Source of the DNA: Clostridiales bacterium | GTDB lineage: Bacteria > Bacillota_A > Clostridia > Peptostreptococcales > Anaerovoracaceae | Reading direction: 5' to 3' | Assembly: GCA_024697655.1 (NCBI GenBank) | Contig: JAILFI010000116.1 | Span: 1-7,452, forward strand | DNA: 7,452 nucleotides | Part shown: one piece after another, positions 1-6,363 of the stretch | Layout: the number at the start of each line of letters is the position of its first letter | How positions within the stretch are numbered: position 1 is the stretch's first letter | Made by a program: the position numbers and the translations under genes | Notes under the pieces: generated by a model | What the model was told of the DNA's origin: nothing | The model's database searches: none | The model's input: only the letters and a program-made list of their open reading frames with translations

Positions 1-378
1 GAATCGCTGTCTCTCAACACTGTCGAAGACACCCTCAATGCGGTCATCTCCCGCACGCTGGAACACCGCCAAGCGGCACTGAAGATCTATCATTCCACCA
101 ACCGGGAGCGGTTTGAACTGTCAATGTGGCGCATTTCACAACATGTTGTAGGGCAATTCCTGAACGCGATCCTCAAAGACCGGACGATCCTGCCGGATGA
201 CCGTGCCTTCCTGCAGAACTATCAGCGCAGCGTCCTTTTCGGTATGACCATGGACTGGCTCCAGCAGGGGCTTGACCCGCTCGCCCGGCAGGATGTGCAC
301 CGAATCTGTGAACTGCTCCAAAGACACCTTGAACTCGAACTGAAAGAGCTGGAAGAGAAAGCGAAAAGCGCCCGCTGA
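1..378 (+). CDS. TetR-family transcriptional regulator, C-terminal part (5' end outside window)
   Basis: The frame is open from base 1 to a TGA at 376-378, giving 125 residues with no start in view, so the gene begins upstream of the window. The visible part is all helical and carries no DNA-binding motif. Its pattern (ALKIYHSTNRERFE, then a WRISQHVVGQFL-type helix, then a long amphipathic stretch) resembles the ligand-binding and dimerisation region of TetR-family repressors of Firmicutes. The end is a charged helix rich in Glu, Lys and Leu (about the last 25 residues). The ATG at 124 is internal because homologous-looking sequence continues upstream of it. The gene closes with its own terminator and is followed in the same direction by a radical SAM gene, a plausible target. 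The family call is a judgement from the C-terminal half only; the N-terminal helix-turn-helix would settle it. Confidence 0.6.
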   Translation, partial: ESLSLNTVEDTLNAVISRTLEHRQAALKIYHSTNRERFELSMWRISQHVVGQFLNAILKDRTILPDDRAFLQNYQRSVLFGMTMDWLQQGLDPLARQDVHRICELLQRHLELELKELEEKAKSAR

Positions 379-410
379 GCCTGCCGCCATTCAGACACTG
401 CCCTCTCTTT

Positions 411-434
411 GCCTGTATTTTCGCAGGCTTTTTT
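411..434 (+). terminator. Rho-independent terminator after the TetR-like gene
   Basis: GCCTGT (411-416) pairs with GCAGGC (423-428) around a 6-base loop, with one G:T pair, and six T follow (429-434). An alternative, longer-range partner for the right arm is AGCCTGC at 378-384, which overlaps the stop codon and gives a perfect 7-bp stem with a long loop. Either form would end the upstream transcript. Confidence 0.7.
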
Positions 435-437
435 ATG

Positions 438-466
438 TTGGAATTAAAGATAATAAATCCTATTTC
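438..466 (+). promoter_or_regulatory. Weak candidate promoter for the radical SAM gene
   Basis: TTGGAA (438-443, 4 of 6 to the -35 consensus) and TATTTC (461-466, 3 of 6 to the -10 consensus) are 17 bases apart, between the terminator and the gene. A GATAAT at 449-454 is a better -10 by itself but has no acceptable -35. The need for a promoter here follows from the terminator just upstream; which hexamers are used is uncertain. Confidence 0.25.
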
Positions 467-467
467 G

Positions 468-501
468 GTGCGTTCGCACAGCTCACGCACACAGTGATCA
501 C
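468..501 (+). promoter_or_regulatory. Palindromes upstream of the radical SAM gene, possible operator
   Basis: GTGCG-TT-CGCAC lies at 468-479, and a perfect 8-base palindrome GTGATCAC lies at 494-501, just before the ribosome binding site. TetR-type proteins bind palindromes, and a TetR-like gene is immediately upstream, so one or both could be operators. This is inference from position and symmetry only. Confidence 0.3.
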
Positions 502-522
502 CAAGTCAGGAGGCAACCAGCA

Positions 523-1890
523 ATGAATCTGACCAACAGTATGAAGAAATTCGGCATTGAGCAGACCTTTAAATATGTATACAAGGATCCGGAGACGAAC
601 CTCAGGAAACTGATGGACTGGGGCGACAGTTTTGCAAAAGGCTCCTTCCCGGCACAGCGGGCACTGATCAGGCGCATCATAGAAGATGAAAACCATCCAT
701 ACCACGCCTACATCCTGCACATGTTCAATGACATCGATGTGAGCGTTATGACCAAGATCTCGGAGAACTTTTTTATCAATGCCAATCTTGTCGGCTGGCC
801 CATCCAGCAGGAACTGCGGGAGAAGTACAACTGCAATATTCCCTGGGCGATCCTGCTGGATCCCACCAGCGCCTGCAACCTGCACTGCACCGGCTGCTGG
901 GCTGCGGAGTACGGCAACAAGCTCAACCTGAGTTTTGATGAACTGGACAGCATCATCACACAGGGAAAGGAACTCGGGGTGTATATGTATCTGTATACCG
1001 GCGGCGAGCCCCTCGTGCGCAAGGATGACATCATCGCGCTCTGCGAAAAGCACAACGACTGCGTTTTTTCTTCTTTCACAAACGGCACCCTCATCGATGA
1101 GGCCTTCGCGGATGAGATGCTGCGCGTCAAAAACTTCATCCCCGCCATCTCGCTGGAGGGCTTTGAGGAAGCGACCGACTCCCGCCGCGGCGACGGTGTC
1201 TACCAGAAAGTCGTGCACGCCATGCAGATCCTGCACGAGCGCAAACTGCCCTACGGGATCTCATCCTGCTACACCAGCGTCAACTACGACTCGATCACCT
1301 CGGAGGCATTCTATGACAAGCTGATCGAGATGGGTGCCTACTTCATCTGGTACTTCCACTACATGCCCGTCGGCAACGACGCGGCACCAGAACTTCTGCC
1401 CACGCCCGAGCAGCGCGAACTCGTCTACCGCCGCATCCGGGAATACCGGCGGACAAAACCGCTCTTTGTCATGGATTTCCAGAATGACGCCGAGTATGTG
1501 CACGGCTGCATTGCAGGCGGCAGGCGGTATCTGCACATCAATGCCAACGGCGATGTGGATCCGTGCGCGTTCATTCACTATTCGGACTCCAACATCCGTG
1601 AAAAGAGCCTGCTCGAATGCCTGCAGGGGCCACTCTTCATGCAGTACCACGACAACATGCCCTTTAACGACAATATGATGCAGCCCTGTCCCATGCTCGA
1701 AAACCCGGACTTCCTGCCCCGGATGGTCGCACAGAGCGGCGCCGCTTCGACGGATCTTGAGTCCCCGGAAAGCGCGGAACATCTGACTGACAAAACGAAG
1801 CCTTATGCGGAGAAGTGGCAGGCCAAGGCAGATGAACTGTGGGCAGAGCGCCTCGAGGAAAAACGCAAAGCGCGGGAAGCGGCCCTCTGA
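523..1890 (+). CDS. Radical SAM protein with SPASM-like C-terminal region, substrate unknown
   Basis: This 455-residue protein should cleave S-adenosylmethionine with a [4Fe-4S] cluster to start radical chemistry. The cluster motif CxxxCxxC is C118, C122 and C125, followed by the SAM-binding GGEP at 160-163. After the radical SAM barrel comes a Cys-containing tail: C329 and C348, with the G-x4-C spacing (G343 to C348) typical of SPASM or twitch domains, then C366 and C389. These probably bind an auxiliary Fe-S cluster. About 110 residues precede the barrel, and the last 40 are a charged helix. The start ATG follows a perfect AGGAGG (508-513) at 9 bases. I recall close relatives in gut Firmicutes, often near TetR regulators, but no assigned reaction. 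SPASM proteins often modify peptides, yet no small peptide substrate gene is visible here. It is probably cytoplasmic, as no signal peptide or membrane segment is seen. Confidence 0.9.
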   Translation: MNLTNSMKKFGIEQTFKYVYKDPETNLRKLMDWGDSFAKGSFPAQRALIRRIIEDENHPYHAYILHMFNDIDVSVMTKISENFFINANLVGWPIQQELREKYNCNIPWAILLDPTSACNLHCTGCWAAEYGNKLNLSFDELDSIITQGKELGVYMYLYTGGEPLVRKDDIIALCEKHNDCVFSSFTNGTLIDEAFADEMLRVKNFIPAISLEGFEEATDSRRGDGVYQKVVHAMQILHERKLPYGISSCYTSVNYDSITSEAFYDKLIEMGAYFIWYFHYMPVGNDAAPELLPTPEQRELVYRRIREYRRTKPLFVMDFQNDAEYVHGCIAGGRRYLHINANGDVDPCAFIHYSDSNIREKSLLECLQGPLFMQYHDNMPFNDNMMQPCPMLENPDFLPRMVAQSGAASTDLESPESAEHLTDKTKPYAEKWQAKADELWAERLEEKRKAREAAL

Positions 1891-1899
1891 TCTTCCCGC
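1872..1899 (+). terminator. Hairpin over the radical SAM stop codon, possible weak terminator
   Basis: GCGGGAAG (1872-1879) and CTTCCCGC (1892-1899) form a perfect 8-bp stem with a 12-base loop that contains the stop codon (1888-1890). Only three T follow, so termination would be inefficient. The same arm sequence occurs again at 1935-1942. Confidence 0.4.
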
Positions 1900-1932
1900 T
1901 TTGGCAATCGCGAATCTTAAGATAAAACCTTC

Positions 1933-1961
1933 TGGCGGGAAGTGTGATGCGCTTTCCGCCA
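1933..1961. repeat. Long imperfect palindrome upstream of the pyruvate carboxylase-like gene
   Basis: TGGCGGGAAG (1933-1942) and CTTTCCGCCA (1952-1961) are 10-base arms with one G:T position, separated by 9 bases. The left arm repeats the GCGGGAAG of the hairpin at 1872-1899, so CTTCCCGC at 1892-1899 could pair with either copy. It covers the -35 region of the upstream candidate promoter, as a repressor site would. It could equally act as an RNA hairpin in read-through transcripts. Confidence 0.5.
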
Positions 1962-1972
1962 ATTATTATAAT
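1944..1972 (+). promoter_or_regulatory. Candidate upstream promoter (P1) of the pyruvate carboxylase-like gene
   Basis: A perfect -10 box TATAAT (1967-1972) has GTGATG (1944-1949, 3 of 6 to the -35 consensus) at 17 bases. The -35 lies inside the loop of the palindrome at 1933-1961, so a bound protein would block it. Confidence 0.4.
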
Positions 1973-1999
1973 AACAAGACCACAGATTCGTGGTAAAAT
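1971..1999 (+). promoter_or_regulatory. Candidate extended -10 promoter (P2) with operator-like palindrome in its spacer
   Basis: ATAACA (1971-1976, 4 of 6) and TAAAAT (1994-1999, 5 of 6) are 17 bases apart, and TGG directly before the -10 gives the TGn extension seen in many Firmicutes promoters. The spacer carries the perfect inverted repeat ACCAC-N6-GTGGT (1979-1994), well placed for a repressor. The predicted leader is about 40 bases. Confidence 0.5.
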
Positions 2000-2048
2000 A
2001 ATTATAGTGCAGAAAAATGCATCTTTTTTGAGAAAGAAGGAGTGTATC

Positions 2049-5000
2049 ATGGCAGACATTCAGAGATTCAAACGCGTCCTGGTAGCAAACCGCGGCGAGA
2101 TCGCGATCCGCGTGTTCCGTGCCTGCAAGGAACTGGGGATCCGCACCGTGGCGATCTATTCCGAGCAGGACAAGGAATCGCTCTTCCGCGTCAAGGCGGA
2201 TGAAGCGTACCTGATCGGCAAGGGCAAGACCCCGGTCGGCGCGTACCTCGATATGGAAGAGATCATCAAGCTGGCCAAAGCCAAAGGCGTCGACGCCATC
2301 CACCCGGGCTACGGGTTCCTGGCGGAGAATGCGGATTTCGCGGACATGTGCGCCGCGAACGGCATCGAGTTCATCGGGCCCACCGGCGACATGATGAACA
2401 GCCTCGGCGACAAGATCCAGTCCAAGATCGTCGCGGAGTCCGTCAATGTCCCGACCATCCCCGGCGTTGAGAAAGCCATCGAGTCGGAAGAGGAAGCGCT
2501 AAAGATCGCGGCTCAGATCGGCTACCCCGTCATGCTGAAAGCAGCAGCCGGCGGCGGCGGACGCGGCATGCGCGTCGTCCGCGAGGAAGGCAAACTGATC
2601 GACGAATACAAGCGCGCCAAGAGCGAAGCGGGCAAGGCGTTCGGCAACGACACGATGTTCATCGAAAAGTATATCGAGAACCCGAAGCATATCGAAGTGC
2701 AGCTCCTCGGCGACAAATACGGCAACATCGTCCACCTGTTCGAACGCGACTGCTCCATCCAGCGCCGCCATCAGAAGGTCATCGAGTTCACGCCGTCCCT
2801 CAAACTTACAGAAGAACAGCGGGAAGCCATCTGCGCGGACGCGATCAAGATCGCCAGGGCGGTCAACTACCGCAGCGCCGGCACCGTCGAATTCCTCGTG
2901 GACCAGTCTGGCGAGCACTACTTCATCGAGATGAATCCGCGCATCCAGGTCGAGCACACCGTCAGCGAACTGATCACCGGCATCGACCTCGTCCAGTCGC
3001 AGATCCTCGTCGCGGAAGGCTATGCCCTCGACAGCGAAGAAGTCGGCATCCCCTCACAGGAAGCGATCACAAGAAGAGGCTACGCCATCCAGTGCCGCAT
3101 CACCACCGAGGATCCGGCGAACAACTTCTTCCCGGATACCGGCAAACTGAGCCTGTACAGAAGCGCGGGCGGTTTCGGCATCCGCCTGGACGGCGGCAAC
3201 GGCTTCACCGGCAGTGAGATCACCCCGTACTACGACAGCCTGCTCGTTAAAGTCAGTTCCTACGGCCTGACCTTCGACGCGGCACGCCGCAAAGCGATCC
3301 GCGCGCTGAGAGAGACCCAGATCGCGGGCGTCAAGACCAACGTCGGTTTCCTGCTCAACGTTCTGCACCACCCGAACTTCAAGGACGGCGTCTGCGACAC
3401 CGGCTTCATCGAAAAGCACCCCGAACTCGTCAAGAACGACCCGGGCAGCGATGCCGAGCGCATGGTCCTCAAGCACATCGGCGACATCACCATCAACCAC
3501 AACAAGGGTGTCAAGCCCCAGTTCAACGTCCCCGCCTTCCCGCGCATCCCGCAGGAAGAGCTCGACAAGCTCTCCGGCACCAAGCAGATGCTTAACGAGC
3601 ACGGCCCGGACTACGTCAAGCAGTGGATCCTCGACCAGCAAAAGCTGCTCATCACCGACACCACCATGCGCAGCGCCCAGCAGACCTTGATGGCCGGCAT
3701 GATGCGTACCGTCGACATGACCAAGATCGCCCCGGCGGTCGCCACCTACGGCAAGGATCTGTTCTCCGTCGAGATGTGGGGCGGCAGCACTTTCGGCACC
3801 GCATACAGAAAGCTCACCGAGGACCCGTGGAAACGCCTCGACGCCCTGCGCAAAAAGATCCCGAACATCATGCTGCAGATGCTCATGCGCGGCAGCAACG
3901 CGCTGGGGTATAAGTATGCGCCGGACAACGCGGTCCGCGAGCTGATCAAGCAGTCGGCGGAAGGCGGCATCGACGTGTTCCGCATCTTCGACAGCATGAA
4001 CTGGGTGCCCGGCATGGAAGTCGCCATCGACGAAGTCAGAAAGCAGAACAAGATCGCGGAAGCATCCATCTGCTACTCCGGCGACATCCTCGACCCCGGC
4101 TGCAAGTATACCCTGCAGTACTACATCGATCTGGCCAAGCAGCTGGAATCGCTCGGCGCCCATATCATCGGCATCGAAGACATGGCGGGCGTCCTGAACC
4201 CGATGGCGGCCTCCACGCTCATCTCGGCGCTGAAGAGCGAGCTTAACACCCCGATCCACCTCCACACCCACGACATCAGCGGCAACGGCGTCGCCACTGC
4301 CCTGATCGCGGCCACCGCCGGCGTGGATATCCTGGATCTGGCGATCAACAGCATGGCGGGACAGGTCTCCGACCCGGCCCTCAACACCATCGTCGCCGCC
4401 CTGCGCAACACCCCGCGCGACACCGGCATCGACGTGGACGGCATGCAGGTGATCAGCGATTACTGGGCGGACGTACGCCCGGTCTACAAAGATTTCGAGA
4501 CCAGTCAGGAAGCCGTCAACGAAGAGATCCACAAGTACGGCATCCCCTGCGACCTTTACTATTATCTGCGTGAACAGGCTGAAGCAGCCGGACTGCTCAG
4601 CCACGAGTTCAGCAGCGTCAAGGAAATGTACAAGACCGCCGGCGAGATGCTCGGCGACATCATCAAAGTCACCCCGTCCTCCGGTATGGTCGCCAGCCTC
4701 GCGATCTTCATGGTCAGCAACGGCCTGACCCCGGAGAACATCCTCGAGAAGGGACAGTCCCTCGCCTTCCCGCAGCCCGTCGTGGACTTCTTCCAGGGCA
4801 TGATGGGCCAGCCAATGGGCGGCTTCCCCGAAGAACTCCGCAAAGTCGTCCTCAAAGACACTGCGCCGATCGATGTGCGTCCCGGCGACGTCCTGCCGCC
4901 GGAAGATTTCGACCACATCAAGAGCGGCTTGAGAAAGTACTTCGGTCTGGCGGGCACCGGCCGCGAAGTCATCGGCTACGCGATGTATCCGCAGGTCTTC

Positions 5001-5294
5001 GAGGAGTACATGCGCGACCTCAAACAGGACGGCGACCTGTCGAGAATGGGTTCGGATATCTACTTCTACGGCCTGTCGCTCGGCGAGACCTGTCAGGTCA
5101 AAGTTTCTGACGATCAGGAACTGACCATCACCCTGCTCGAGATCCGCGAACCGGACGAGAACGGCTACCGCGACCTGCTGTTCGAGGTCAACGGCCACAC
5201 GACGCTCATCAAGATCGCGGACGAATCCGTGGTCAGCGCGGCGTTCGAAGACGCGCCGGCTTTCAGCGGCGGCATCCCCGGCCAGCTGTACTAG
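2049..5294 (+). CDS. Pyruvate carboxylase-like protein without biotin carrier domain and with altered carboxyltransferase site
   Basis: The protein has 1081 residues; full pyruvate carboxylases are about 1,145. The ATG follows GAAGGAG (2036-2042) at 6 bases. Biotin carboxylase domain, about 1-460: looks intact, with K164, the glycine-rich ATP loop at 168-172, H241, K243, E281, E294, N296, R298, E302 and R379. Carboxyltransferase region, about 530-1030: fold residues are well kept, including R541, Q545 and the metal-binding H739 and H741. Key residues are changed: S542 replaces the metal Asp, E710 replaces the carbamylated Lys, and Y838 replaces the catalytic Thr. G583 and Q772-D775 also depart from the usual sequence. 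The tetramerisation-type segment (about 1030-1070) is present, but the protein stops at the linker, with no biotinylated MKM motif. A normal enzyme converts pyruvate, bicarbonate and ATP to oxaloacetate. This one probably cannot do so alone, and its actual role is unknown. The intact frame, ribosome binding site and terminator argue against a pseudogene. Confidence 0.9.
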   Translation: MADIQRFKRVLVANRGEIAIRVFRACKELGIRTVAIYSEQDKESLFRVKADEAYLIGKGKTPVGAYLDMEEIIKLAKAKGVDAIHPGYGFLAENADFADMCAANGIEFIGPTGDMMNSLGDKIQSKIVAESVNVPTIPGVEKAIESEEEALKIAAQIGYPVMLKAAAGGGGRGMRVVREEGKLIDEYKRAKSEAGKAFGNDTMFIEKYIENPKHIEVQLLGDKYGNIVHLFERDCSIQRRHQKVIEFTPSLKLTEEQREAICADAIKIARAVNYRSAGTVEFLVDQSGEHYFIEMNPRIQVEHTVSELITGIDLVQSQILVAEGYALDSEEVGIPSQEAITRRGYAIQCRITTEDPANNFFPDTGKLSLYRSAGGFGIRLDGGNGFTGSEITPYYDSLLVKVSSYGLTFDAARRKAIRALRETQIAGVKTNVGFLLNVLHHPNFKDGVCDTGFIEKHPELVKNDPGSDAERMVLKHIGDITINHNKGVKPQFNVPAFPRIPQEELDKLSGTKQMLNEHGPDYVKQWILDQQKLLITDTTMRSAQQTLMAGMMRTVDMTKIAPAVATYGKDLFSVEMWGGSTFGTAYRKLTEDPWKRLDALRKKIPNIMLQMLMRGSNALGYKYAPDNAVRELIKQSAEGGIDVFRIFDSMNWVPGMEVAIDEVRKQNKIAEASICYSGDILDPGCKYTLQYYIDLAKQLESLGAHIIGIEDMAGVLNPMAASTLISALKSELNTPIHLHTHDISGNGVATALIAATAGVDILDLAINSMAGQVSDPALNTIVAALRNTPRDTGIDVDGMQVISDYWADVRPVYKDFETSQEAVNEEIHKYGIPCDLYYYLREQAEAAGLLSHEFSSVKEMYKTAGEMLGDIIKVTPSSGMVASLAIFMVSNGLTPENILEKGQSLAFPQPVVDFFQGMMGQPMGGFPEELRKVVLKDTAPIDVRPGDVLPPEDFDHIKSGLRKYFGLAGTGREVIGYAMYPQVFEEYMRDLKQDGDLSRMGSDIYFYGLSLGETCQVKVSDDQELTITLLEIREPDENGYRDLLFEVNGHTTLIKIADESVVSAAFEDAPAFSGGIPGQLY

Positions 5295-5316
5295 TCCCCG
5301 CATCAGGAAGATCGAA

Positions 5317-5355
5317 AAAGCCCGGAGCTTCTGCTGCTCCGGGCTTTCCCTTTTC
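5317..5355 (+). terminator. Strong Rho-independent terminator after the pyruvate carboxylase-like gene
   Basis: AAAGCCCGGAGC (5317-5328) and GCTCCGGGCTTT (5336-5347) form a perfect 12-bp stem with a 7-base loop, followed by a broken T run (CCCTTTT). It begins 22 bases past the stop codon, so the short C-terminus is the real end of the transcription unit. Confidence 0.9.
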
Positions 5356-5361
5356 CCGCGG

Positions 5362-5382
5362 GCGCCGGGCGGTGACCGGCGC
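5362..5382. repeat. GC-rich hairpin between terminator and regulator promoter
   Basis: GCGCCGG (5362-5368) and CCGGCGC (5376-5382) form a perfect 7-bp stem with a 7-base loop. No T tract follows, so it is not a classical terminator. It may reinforce the one just upstream. Confidence 0.4.
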
Positions 5383-5399
5383 GGCGTGTTTGCAAGTGT

Positions 5400-5435
5400 T
5401 TGACTTTGTTCATTTCAGATTGACTATGTTCGTTT
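5400..5435 (+). repeat. Direct repeat, two copies at a 20-bp period, possible DeoR-family operator
   Basis: TTGACTTTGTTCATTT (5400-5415) and TTGACTATGTTCGTTT (5420-5435) match at 14 of 16 positions. The exact 20-base period places both copies on nearly the same face of the helix. The shared TGTTC(A/G)TTT core is like the TTCG-containing half-sites known for DeoR-family repressors such as GlpR. The second copy overlaps the -35 box of the promoter before a DeoR-type gene, which suggests autoregulation. Confidence 0.5.
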
Positions 5436-5448
5436 TTTGTGCTACTTT
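5420..5448 (+). promoter_or_regulatory. Promoter of the DeoR-family gene
   Basis: TTGACT (5420-5425, 5 of 6 to the -35 consensus) and TACTTT (5443-5448) are 17 bases apart, and TGC directly before the -10 supplies the TGn extension. It lies downstream of a strong terminator, where a new promoter is expected. The transcript would have a leader of about 80 bases. Confidence 0.6.
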
Positions 5449-5535
5449 CAGAATGAGGAAACAGGGCGATTCCGCAGTTTTACGGAACCGCTCCCCACAG
5501 CAGAAAACCGGACACAGAGACGATCGGTAAGAACC

Positions 5536-6282
5536 ATGCTCCAGTATGAACGCTTTGAAGCTATTATGAACACCCTGCAGCAGCAGTCTTCGGTGCGGGT
5601 CAAGGATCTGGCGCCGGAACTCGGCGTGAGCGATGCGACCATCCGCCGCGATATCGCGGCCCTCGACAAAGCCGGCCGGCTGCGGCGCGTTTTCGGCGGT
5701 GCCGTCGCGATCCCGCAGGCCGCCTCCGCGCCTGCCCCCGACGTGGCCGTCTCGATCAAGAACAATCTGCTGCCGGAAGAAAAACAGCGCATCGCCGCGT
5801 ACGCCGCCGCGTTAGTACAAGACGGCGACCTCGTCTTCATCGACGCGGGCACGACGACCGGCGCGATGATCGACTTTCTCACGAACACCAAGGCGACCTA
5901 TGTGACGAACGGCATCAAGCACGCTTATCAGCTTGCCGTGCGCGGGATGACGGTCTACACGACGGCGGGACACGTCAAACCCTCGACCGAGTCCATCGTC
6001 GGACACGACACCGTGGAAAACATCCGCAAATACAACTTCACCAAGTGCTTCATCGGCGCCACGGCGATCGACACCGCTCACGGACTGACCACCTACGACA
6101 TCGACGAGTCCCTGGTCAAGGCAGCGGCGGTCGAAAACGCCGCGCGCGTCTTTGTGCTGGTCGACCACACGAAGTTCGGCAAAGTCGGGCCGGTCTCTTT
6201 CGCCAGCCCGGACTGCGGGCTGATCCTGACAGACAAGGATCCGGGCAAGCAGTACCGGGAACTGGCCATTATGGTCGTCTGA
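5536..6282 (+). CDS. DeoR-family transcriptional regulator (sugar-phosphate sensing type)
   Basis: This 248-residue protein has the family's usual length and layout. The N-terminal winged helix-turn-helix (about 4-57) shows the hallmark LGVSDATIRRDI, then a Leu-rich turn ending in RRVFGGAV. The C-terminal sensor domain has the phosphosugar-binding DAGTTTGAM loop (103-111), TNGI (124-127), GATAID (174-179) and VDHTKFG (209-215). Such proteins usually repress sugar-use genes and release DNA on binding a phosphorylated sugar; the effector here cannot be read from sequence. I chose the ATG at 5536 because it starts just before the helix-turn-helix. The open frame reaches back to a TTG at 5437, but that overlaps the promoter's -10 box. 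The ribosome binding site is weak (GGTAAG, 5526-5531), so expression is probably low. The gap gene follows 81 bases later with no clear terminator, so the two may be partly co-transcribed. Confidence 0.9.
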   Translation: MLQYERFEAIMNTLQQQSSVRVKDLAPELGVSDATIRRDIAALDKAGRLRRVFGGAVAIPQAASAPAPDVAVSIKNNLLPEEKQRIAAYAAALVQDGDLVFIDAGTTTGAMIDFLTNTKATYVTNGIKHAYQLAVRGMTVYTTAGHVKPSTESIVGHDTVENIRKYNFTKCFIGATAIDTAHGLTTYDIDESLVKAAAVENAARVFVLVDHTKFGKVGPVSFASPDCGLILTDKDPGKQYRELAIMVV

Positions 6283-6308
6283 GCCGGCAGCGCGATGCCA
6301 CAACTGCG

Positions 6309-6340
6309 TTACAATTGAAATGTACATACGTAATTATTAC
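6309..6340 (+). promoter_or_regulatory. AT-rich segment before gap, weak candidate promoter with palindrome
   Basis: TTACAA (6309-6314) and AATTAT (6332-6337) are 17 bases apart but match consensus poorly (3 and 4 of 6). TTGAAA at 6315-6320 is a better -35 without a good partner. A perfect inverted repeat GTAAT-T-ATTAC lies at 6330-6340. A strong glycolytic gene should have its own promoter here, but I cannot fix the boxes. Confidence 0.25.
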
Positions 6341-6363
6341 TGCAATACCATGGAGGTGGAAAC

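Noticed and set aside
460..1236. 258-residue minus-strand open frame opposite the radical SAM gene
   Set aside because: The plus strand has the Fe-S and SAM motifs with a strong ribosome binding site; the minus translation has no recognisable pattern.
1944..2048. N-terminal extension of the carboxylase-like protein from a GTG at 1944
   Set aside because: It would be translated through both promoters and the ribosome binding site at 2036-2042, and its sequence is Ile-rich junk. The ATG at 2049 matches the normal start of the biotin carboxylase domain.
3054..5303. 749-residue open frame on the minus strand, opposite the carboxylase-like gene
   Set aside because: It is a shadow of a coding strand with strong C/G third positions. 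Its translation is low-complexity, rich in Val, Asp, Ala and His, and resembles no family, while the plus frame is a clear homologue.
5470..5495. Small hairpin TTCCG/CGGAA in the DeoR-gene leader
   Set aside because: Only a 5-bp stem with an 8-base loop; no riboswitch-like architecture is visible around it.
5437..5535. N-terminal extension of the DeoR-family protein from a TTG at 5437
   Set aside because: It overlaps the -10 box of the promoter and adds 33 residues not found in this family, which normally begins just before the helix-turn-helix.
5294..5535. Possible frameshifted biotinyl domain after the carboxylase-like stop
   Set aside because: The forward frames I read give no AMKM-like site and soon meet stops, and the space is taken by the terminator, a second hairpin and a promoter.
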